From Burkholderiaceae bacterium (GTDB taxonomy: Bacteria; Pseudomonadota; Gammaproteobacteria; Burkholderiales; Burkholderiaceae), in assembly GCA_947461335.1 (NCBI GenBank), contig CANHLB010000033.1:1-11713 (forward strand): DNA of 11,713 bases, given 5' to 3'. The position numbers and the translations under genes are program-made. The notes under the pieces were generated by a model. It was not told the origin of the DNA. It was given only the letters and a program-made list of their open reading frames with translations, and did no database searches. Every line of letters begins with the position of its first letter. The first letter of the stretch is position 1. This document shows, piece by piece, positions 7,508 through 11,713 of the stretch.

Positions 7508-7572
7508 GCATAAAGACTTTGTTAATCCTATTGCATCAGTATAGGCAGAGGTCAAAATAAAAGAGCCTAAAA

Positions 7573-7601
7573 TTGATATTTGCTTCAAAAATCTCAATAC
7601 T
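7573..7601 (+). promoter_or_regulatory. Candidate promoter of the EamA transporter gene
   Basis: TTGATA (7573-7578) is five of six to the -35 consensus. It is followed after exactly 17 bp by AATACT (7596-7601), four of six to the -10 consensus. The predicted start near 7608 leaves a leader of only about 9 nt before the ATG at 7617, which agrees with the absence of a Shine-Dalgarno sequence there. Confidence 0.4.
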
Positions 7602-7616
7602 TTCAGTCACTTATCC

Positions 7617-8504
7617 ATGAAGCTTAGCTTAGACAATGCCATTGCCCCTCTTTTTGTACTCATCTGGAGTACGGGGTTCGTTATCGCTCGTTTAGCAATG
7701 CCTTATGTTGAGCCTGCTACTTTCCTATTCTGGCGTTTTATAGGTGTGCTAGCGGCTATGGCAGCGCTTAACCTAGTGTGGCGTATTACTTGGCCAAGAT
7801 GGGCCCAGGTGAAGCATATCGCCGTAGCAGGGATCTTGATGCAGTTTGGTTATTTATTAGGCGTTTGGTGTGCTGTTAGGCTGGGGATGACCGCTGGATT
7901 GGCCGCCATTATTGTTGGACTTCAACCTATTTTGACGGCCTGGTTTGCTGCTTGGATATCTGAAAAGGTCACACCACGTCAATGGATTGGCCTAGCTTTT
8001 GGTTTTGCGGGCGTTGCTTTAGTAGTTGCTGAAAAAATTAGTTTTGCGCATATTCCATTCATTAGTTATGTCTTAGCCTTCCTGGCCTTACTTTCTATTA
8101 CATTTGGTACTTTGTATCAAAAAAAATATTGCCCAGTGTTTGATCTTAGAGCAGGGTCCTCTATACAGTTTGGCGTATCGGCTGTGCTCTGTTTTTTCTG
8201 TATGTATTTCTTTGAATCAGGTGTGATGGTGTGGAATGCTCCAGTGACGATTGCTTTATTGTGGTCAATCATTCCACTATCGATTGGTTCAATCAGCCTC
8301 TTATTCATGATGATTCGTAAGGGTGCTGCCACTAAGGTGACCAGCTTGCTGTATTTGACTCCACCAACTACAGCGATCATGGCTTGGTTCTTATTTGGAG
8401 AGCCATTCACATTGCTAATGGCCTTAGGTCTAGGTTTAACGATGACCGGAGTGATCATGGTAAATGCTCGTCAAACCAATACGGTAGCGACGATTGCTGA
8501 ATAG
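7617..8504 (+). CDS. EamA/DMT superfamily transporter
   Basis: This 295-residue integral membrane protein has the drug/metabolite transporter architecture: two tandem EamA units of about five helices each, roughly ten hydrophobic segments in all. The first covers about residues 9-30 (APLFVLIWSTGFVIARLAMP), and the last ends near 283. The N-terminal STGFVIARLAMPYVEPATFLFWRF is typical of EamA family members in proteobacteria. Such carriers export amino acids, metabolites or drugs; the substrate cannot be told from sequence. The ATG at 7617 puts the first helix in the usual position, but there is no recognisable ribosome-binding site. It is divergent from the phasin (207 bp) and co-directional with the peptidase gene 98 bp downstream, so the two might share a transcript. 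Confidence 0.88.
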   Translation: MKLSLDNAIAPLFVLIWSTGFVIARLAMPYVEPATFLFWRFIGVLAAMAALNLVWRITWPRWAQVKHIAVAGILMQFGYLLGVWCAVRLGMTAGLAAIIVGLQPILTAWFAAWISEKVTPRQWIGLAFGFAGVALVVAEKISFAHIPFISYVLAFLALLSITFGTLYQKKYCPVFDLRAGSSIQFGVSAVLCFFCMYFFESGVMVWNAPVTIALLWSIIPLSIGSISLLFMMIRKGAATKVTSLLYLTPPTTAIMAWFLFGEPFTLLMALGLGLTMTGVIMVNARQTNTVATIAE

Positions 8505-8551
8505 ATCATCAGAAAAAGACCAGGATGGGGCTAATAAATCTGCTCTTGACT

Positions 8552-8567
8552 TGAAAATTAATTATCA
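8552..8567. promoter_or_regulatory. 16-bp near-perfect palindrome upstream of the D,D-peptidase gene
   Basis: TGAAAATTAATTATCA is symmetric except for one mismatched pair (TGAAAAT against ATTATCA around a TA centre). It lies 35 bp upstream of the peptidase start, right after a -35-like TTGACT (8546-8551) for which no well-placed -10 is seen. It may be an operator; AT-rich palindromes of this size also arise by chance. Confidence 0.25.
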
Positions 8568-8602
8568 TTCCGTATGTTGAATGTTTTGGAAGGTATTTGG
8601 GG

Positions 8603-9616
8603 ATGCGCTTGAACCGATTGTGGCTCACAGTTTTTACTGCAATATTTGCCTGTGGTGCTCTCTTCAGCGCACCAGCATTTTCTGCCAGCAAAGATAAAGA
8701 AAAGCAAACTAAGACTACTAAGGTCGTTGTTAAAACTGCAAAGTCACCAAAAAAGCAAAAGACGGTACGCGTTACAGTTACTCGTTCAGCTGAGCCAGCA
8801 GTAGCAGCTCGCCCATCACTTGCAACAGCGCTGGGTTTGCGCGGGCAGCATGATGAATTAAGCCTGAAATCGAGCGTTGTAATGGTAGTGAATCAAGATA
8901 CTAAAGAAGTGTATTTTGAAAAAAATCCCTCGGTGAGTCTACCAATTGCATCGATCACCAAATTGATGACTGCCATGGTTGTCTTAGATTCCAAACTTCC
9001 CATGGATGAGACCATCGTTATTAATGCTGAAGATGTTCGTAGCTATGGCGGCTCTCGCTTAGCTGGCGGAACAGAATTAACTCGTGAAGAAGCTTTATTG
9101 CTTGCCCTGATGTCCTCTGAGAACCGTGCTGCATATACCTTAGGAAGAAATTATCCAGGGGGGGTTCGCTCATTTGTAGATGCCATGAACCGGAAGGCTA
9201 AAGAGCTGGGTATGGAGCATTCTTATTTTGCTGACCCTACTGGTTTGCTTAGTGAAAACGTGGCAACTGGGGAGGATTTAACTCGTATGCTCAATGCGGC
9301 ATATCAGTACAAAATGATTCGAGAGTTTTCAACTTGGCCAGACTTGACCATGGTGATTGCAAAACGTCCACAAAAGTTCTTAAATACTAATCGTCTAGTG
9401 CGCTCAGGCGATATGAATATCGGCTTGCAAAAAACAGGATTCATTAATGCGGCGGGTAAGTGTTTGGTGATGCAAGCACGAGTCAATAACACACCTTTGC
9501 TATTGGTTTTCTTAGACTCTGTGGGAACTCAGTCTCGATTTGCAGATGCAGTGCGCGTGCGTGACTGGTATGAGCGCATGCCAGCAGGTACACAACCCAT
9601 ACGTCGTTTGATGTAA
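8603..9616 (+). CDS. pbpG: D-alanyl-D-alanine endopeptidase/carboxypeptidase, PBP7-like (peptidase family S11)
   Basis: This periplasmic penicillin-binding protein cleaves D-Ala or D,D-cross-link bonds in peptidoglycan. The 337-residue product starts with a signal peptide (MRLNRL, hydrophobic to about residue 22, cleavage likely after A25 or A28). A Lys/Thr-rich basic linker (29-62) follows, then the S11 catalytic domain from about residue 80. All three active-site motifs are present: S117-I-T-K120, S172-E-N174 and K277-T-G279. Size and layout resemble PBP7/PbpG more than PBP5/6, because there is no long C-terminal amphipathic anchor. The ATG at 8603 has GGAAGG at 8588-8593. A TTG two codons upstream is less likely. 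The gene converges on the IclR gene with a 9-bp gap. PbpG against DacA-type naming is a judgement from length. Confidence 0.9.
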   Translation: MRLNRLWLTVFTAIFACGALFSAPAFSASKDKEKQTKTTKVVVKTAKSPKKQKTVRVTVTRSAEPAVAARPSLATALGLRGQHDELSLKSSVVMVVNQDTKEVYFEKNPSVSLPIASITKLMTAMVVLDSKLPMDETIVINAEDVRSYGGSRLAGGTELTREEALLLALMSSENRAAYTLGRNYPGGVRSFVDAMNRKAKELGMEHSYFADPTGLLSENVATGEDLTRMLNAAYQYKMIREFSTWPDLTMVIAKRPQKFLNTNRLVRSGDMNIGLQKTGFINAAGKCLVMQARVNNTPLLLVFLDSVGTQSRFADAVRVRDWYERMPAGTQPIRRLM

Positions 9617-9621
9617 TGGCT

Positions 9622-9644
9622 TGAGCTAGGTAGTGCCTGGCTCA
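9622..9644. terminator. Hairpin between convergent pbpG and iclR-type genes
   Basis: TGAGCTAGG (9622-9630) pairs with CCTGGCTCA (9636-9644), nine pairs including one G-U on the plus-strand transcript, with loop TAGTG. It begins 6 bp after the pbpG stop and contains the stop codon of the opposing gene. Neither strand has a U-tract after the stem, so it may only stabilise 3' ends. Confidence 0.35.
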
Positions 9645-10447
9645 GTAGACTTGGGTTTGTAGCCCATCCCCTTAGAAATCTGCAAAGCAGTGTCCTGCAA
9701 GGCTTTGAGCCAATCTGCTTGCATCCGGTCGGTAGGTGAGCTCAGTGATAAGCCAGCAACTAACTTACCGGTGTCATCCAATATAGCTGCAGCAAAACAG
9801 CTGACACCAAGCTCTAACTCTTCATCATCGCGTGCATTACCTTCTTTGCGAACTTGATTTAATGCAGATTCAAGCTTTGTTAAGTCGGTAATGCTGTTAC
9901 GTGTATGGCCTGAGAGTCCTGTGCGGGTGACATAAGCACGTACTTGATTAGGATCATCGGTAGATAAGAACAATTTACCAACTGAGGTTAGGTGGAGCGG
10001 GGCACGGCCACCAATAGCACGAACTACCTGCATGCCAGAACGCTCACTGTAGGCGCGATCAATATAAACAATTTCATCACCTCGGCGTACTGACAGGTTG
10101 ATAGTTTCACCAGTGAGTTTATGTAGGGTACGCATCGGTACTTGGGCAGCTTCGCGAACAGAGAGACGCGCTTTAACCAGATTACCAAGTTCTAGGAGTT
10201 TTAAGCCAAGGCGATACGTGCCACCATCGCCACGTTCAACTAAGCGGCATGCAACCATATCATTGAGGATACGGTGGGCAGTAGAGGGGTGAAGTCCAGT
10301 TTGCTCAGCTAAATTTTTAAGGCTGCCCGATTCTTCTTGCTCAGCTAGAGCATCAAGCAAGTTCATCATACGTTCAACCACCTGGATGGCTGTTTTACCA
10401 ACCTCACCTGTGTTCTTGGCGTTTTTAAGTGGCTTGCTAGTCGTCAT
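9626..10447 (-). CDS. IclR-family transcriptional regulator
   Basis: IclR-family proteins are dimeric DNA-binding regulators, mostly of carbon-compound catabolism, that sense small molecules through a C-terminal GAF-like domain. The 273-residue protein has an N-terminal winged helix-turn-helix (about 19-82; recognition region NLAEQTGLHPSTAHRILNDM at about 45-64). A linker helix follows, then the effector domain (about 95-262). That domain carries the family hallmarks DEIVYIDRAYS, GRAPLHLTSVGKLFL and ELELGVSCFAAAILD. The start ATG at 10447 has no convincing Shine-Dalgarno sequence and lies seven bases after a TACAAT box. The gene follows pyrD on the same strand but is separated by a candidate terminator and has its own promoter-like region. 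No catabolic operon lies next to it, so neither target nor effector can be proposed. Confidence 0.92.
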   Translation of the reverse strand: MTTSKPLKNAKNTGEVGKTAIQVVERMMNLLDALAEQEESGSLKNLAEQTGLHPSTAHRILNDMVACRLVERGDGGTYRLGLKLLELGNLVKARLSVREAAQVPMRTLHKLTGETINLSVRRGDEIVYIDRAYSERSGMQVVRAIGGRAPLHLTSVGKLFLSTDDPNQVRAYVTRTGLSGHTRNSITDLTKLESALNQVRKEGNARDDEELELGVSCFAAAILDDTGKLVAGLSLSSPTDRMQADWLKALQDTALQISKGMGYKPKSTEPGTT

Positions 10448-10454
10448 AGGCTCT

Positions 10455-10483
10455 ATTGTAGCGATTTCAGATGCGATTGCATA
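10455..10483 (-). promoter_or_regulatory. Candidate promoter of the IclR-family gene
   Basis: On the minus strand TACAAT (10460-10455) is five of six to the -10 consensus. The hexamer 17 bp upstream, TATGCA (10483-10478), is a poor -35 with three matches. A start seven bases after the -10 box would fall on the A of the ATG at 10447, predicting a leaderless or nearly leaderless message. Confidence 0.4.
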
Positions 10484-10491
10484 TTATGAAA
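10465..10491. promoter_or_regulatory. Dyad overlapping the iclR-type promoter, candidate autoregulatory operator
   Basis: On the plus strand TTTCA-g-ATGC-gatt-GCAT-atta-TGAAA forms two nested pairs of inverted arms, ATGC/GCAT and TTTCA/TGAAA. The outer arms are offset by three bases. The dyad covers the -35 region and spacer of the candidate promoter. IclR-family regulators commonly bind palindromes in their own promoters and repress themselves, so this is a reasonable operator candidate; binding is inferred. Confidence 0.4.
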
Positions 10492-10516
10492 CGCTATTTT
10501 AGAGCTTCCTGAATTG

Positions 10517-10557
10517 AAAAAACACCCTTACAGCTAACTACTAGGAATGTTTAAGGG
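10517..10557 (-). terminator. Weak candidate intrinsic terminator after pyrD
   Basis: On the minus strand CCCTTA (10557-10552) pairs with TAAGGG (10530-10525), followed by TG and a run of six T (10522-10517). The stem is only 6 bp with a loop of about 21 nt, and it overlaps the last codons of pyrD. The T-run supports termination; the small stem argues for partial efficiency. Confidence 0.4.
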
Positions 10558-11575
10558 CTTTGGCACACTCGTTAACAAGGTCTGGTCCTCTATAGATGAG
10601 ACCGGTATATAGCTGCACTAGGCTGGCACCAGCCTTGATTTTTTCTCTTGCATCAGCGCCCGATAAAATACCGCCAACACCAATGATAGGAAGATGATCT
10701 CCCAGTCGAGCTTTGAGTGTCTTAACCACTTGAGTGGCAGCTGCACGCACCGGGGCGCCAGATAATCCACCAGCCTCTTGAGCATATTGCATGCCTTGCA
10801 CCGACTCTCGAGCAATCGTCGTATTGGTCGCAATGATGCCATCGATACCAAACTCCATGAGTAGGTCTGCAATCAAATCAATATCGGTAGTGTCTAAGTC
10901 CGGCGCAATTTTTAAGAAGAGGGGTTTGCGCACGCCATCACGATCGCTTAAGCGTTTTCTGGATTCATCAAGCTTGCTCAATAAGGAGCGTAGCATTTCT
11001 TCTCCTTGTAAAGCACGCAGATTTTGCGTATTTGGAGAGGAAATATTGACGGTAATATAAGATGCAATTTCATAAACAGCTTCCATCGCTATAACGTAAT
11101 CGCTCGCAGCATCTTCGATGGGGGTGGCCGCATTCTTACCAATATTCATACCTAAAACACCACCATTTTGCCAAAAGCGGGAGCGACGCACTCGAGCTAC
11201 ACAAGCCTCAACACCGTCATTATTAAACCCCATGCGGTTGATGATGGCCTGGGCCTCCGTTAATCGAAACATCCGAGGCTTGGGATTTCCGGGTTGGGGG
11301 CGGGGAGTCACTGTACCGATTTCTAAGAAGCCAAATCCAAGCGCAGCAAGGGCGTCAATATGTTTGCCATCTTTATCTAGGCCGGCAGCTAAGCCTACTG
11401 GATTTGGGAAGGTAATGCCACAGAGTGTTCGTGGATCAGCTACGGGTTTTGCAAGCAAGCGCTCTAAGAAACCCCAGCGTTGGGCACGATCTAAATTGCT
11501 GAGCGTGAGATTATGAGCTTGTTCAGGATCTAGACAAAAGAGCCAAGGACGTAAAAGAGAATAGCGATCAGTCAT
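10541..11575 (-). CDS. pyrD: Dihydroorotate dehydrogenase (quinone), class 2
   Basis: PyrD oxidises dihydroorotate to orotate in de novo pyrimidine synthesis, using FMN and passing electrons to membrane quinone. The 344-residue product is of usual class 2 length, with the N-terminal membrane-associating helices ([16 protein letters not shown], 6-21) that mark the quinone-linked type. FMN and substrate motifs are present: AAGLDKDG (63-70), [15 protein letters not shown] (87-101), NRMGFNNDG (113-121) and NISSPNT (177-183) containing the catalytic serine. Further on are KIAPDL (222-227), ATNTT (249-253), and the phosphate-binding GVGGI (299-303) and YTGLIYRGP (323-331). The ATG at 11575 matches the family start, although no Shine-Dalgarno sequence is visible. 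The upstream gene ends 9 bp before it, so translational coupling is likely. Confidence 0.97.
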   Translation of the reverse strand: MTDRYSLLRPWLFCLDPEQAHNLTLSNLDRAQRWGFLERLLAKPVADPRTLCGITFPNPVGLAAGLDKDGKHIDALAALGFGFLEIGTVTPRPQPGNPKPRMFRLTEAQAIINRMGFNNDGVEACVARVRRSRFWQNGGVLGMNIGKNAATPIEDAASDYVIAMEAVYEIASYITVNISSPNTQNLRALQGEEMLRSLLSKLDESRKRLSDRDGVRKPLFLKIAPDLDTTDIDLIADLLMEFGIDGIIATNTTIARESVQGMQYAQEAGGLSGAPVRAAATQVVKTLKARLGDHLPIIGVGGILSGADAREKIKAGASLVQLYTGLIYRGPDLVNECAKALKHS

Positions 11576-11584
11576 GAGTAGATA

Positions 11585-11713
11585 TTATGACCCAGTCAAC
11601 CTAGACAAAGGCTGCCAATGATCATCAATCAAACCTTCAAGCGGTTGATACTTAGCCTTATAAGACATTTTCTCACTCTCTTTGATGTAGTAGCCAAGAT
11701 AGAGATAGGGTAA
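11585..11713 (-). CDS. C-terminal end of an aspartate/glutamate leucyl- or arginyl-tRNA-protein transferase (partial)
   Basis: The last 42 codons of a minus-strand gene enter from the window edge and stop at TAA (11587-11585). The segment [20 protein letters not shown], followed by [13 protein letters not shown], matches the conserved C-terminus of bacterial Bpt/ATE-type aminoacyl-tRNA-protein transferases. These attach an amino acid to N-terminal Asp or Glu and so mark proteins for ClpAP degradation. Only this end is visible, so the catalytic region cannot be checked. It is 9 bp upstream of pyrD, an arrangement I recall from related Burkholderiales, and very likely in one operon with it. Confidence 0.85.
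   Translation of the reverse strand, partial: LPYLYLGYYIKESEKMSYKAKYQPLEGLIDDHWQPLSRLTGS

Noticed and set aside
8117..8458. Antisense open frame of 113 codons inside the transporter gene
   Set aside because: It has no recognisable domain and is explained by the codon use of the membrane protein on the other strand.
8546..8574. Promoter for the PBP7-like gene starting at TTGACT
   Set aside because: The -35 is good, but at 16-18 bp spacing the -10 candidates are poor, so I did not list it.
11118..11516. Open frame of 132 codons antisense to pyrD
   Set aside because: It is the complement of conserved pyrD codons; the Arg/Pro/Ser-rich product matches nothing I recognise.
1..11713. CRISPR array, insertion sequence, tRNA/rRNA, attachment site, riboswitch
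   Set aside because: No regularly spaced repeats, transposase-like frames, terminal inverted repeats or tRNA-like folds were seen on either strand.

Overview
The window looks like chromosomal DNA from a betaproteobacterium of the Burkholderiales, most likely Polynucleobacter or a close relative. The moderate base composition, a pyruvate dehydrogenase operon (aceE-aceF-lpdA) whose E3 carries its own lipoyl domain, a phasin next to that operon, and an arginyltransferase-family gene followed by pyrD all fit that group. The genus is inferred from gene order and protein resemblance; no database search was made.

Layout, left to right. Positions 1-481 hold the N-terminal part of a minus-strand membrane protein, probably a sensor histidine kinase, transcribed away from aceE. 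A 204-bp divergent intergenic region (482-685) contains several dyad-symmetric motifs and candidate promoter elements. The plus-strand operon aceE (686-3382), aceF (3397-4992) and lpdA (5003-6778) encodes the complete pyruvate dehydrogenase complex. It ends at a strong bidirectional terminator (6806-6836), shared with a convergent minus-strand phasin gene (6855-7409). A plus-strand EamA/DMT-type transporter (7617-8504) and a PBP7-like D,D-peptidase (8603-9616) follow. Facing them are a minus-strand IclR-family regulator (9626-10447), pyrD (10541-11575) and the 3' end of an arginyl-tRNA-protein transferase family gene (11585-11713).

How the genes relate: the complex turns pyruvate into acetyl-CoA. 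Acetyl-CoA feeds the TCA cycle and, in organisms that make polyhydroxybutyrate, storage granules coated by phasins. The divergent sensor protein may control this locus. The right-hand genes are ordinary housekeeping or regulatory genes: peptidoglycan editing, pyrimidine synthesis, N-end-rule tagging, and a regulator of unknown target.

I see no mobile element, CRISPR array, tRNA or rRNA, and no clear sign of an undescribed system. The observations most worth a second look are regulatory: nested dyads between the sensor gene and aceE, an operator-like dyad over the iclR promoter with a possible leaderless start, and a possible PhaR-type site upstream of the phasin. There is also the strongly conserved lipoyl-domain duplication in AceF.
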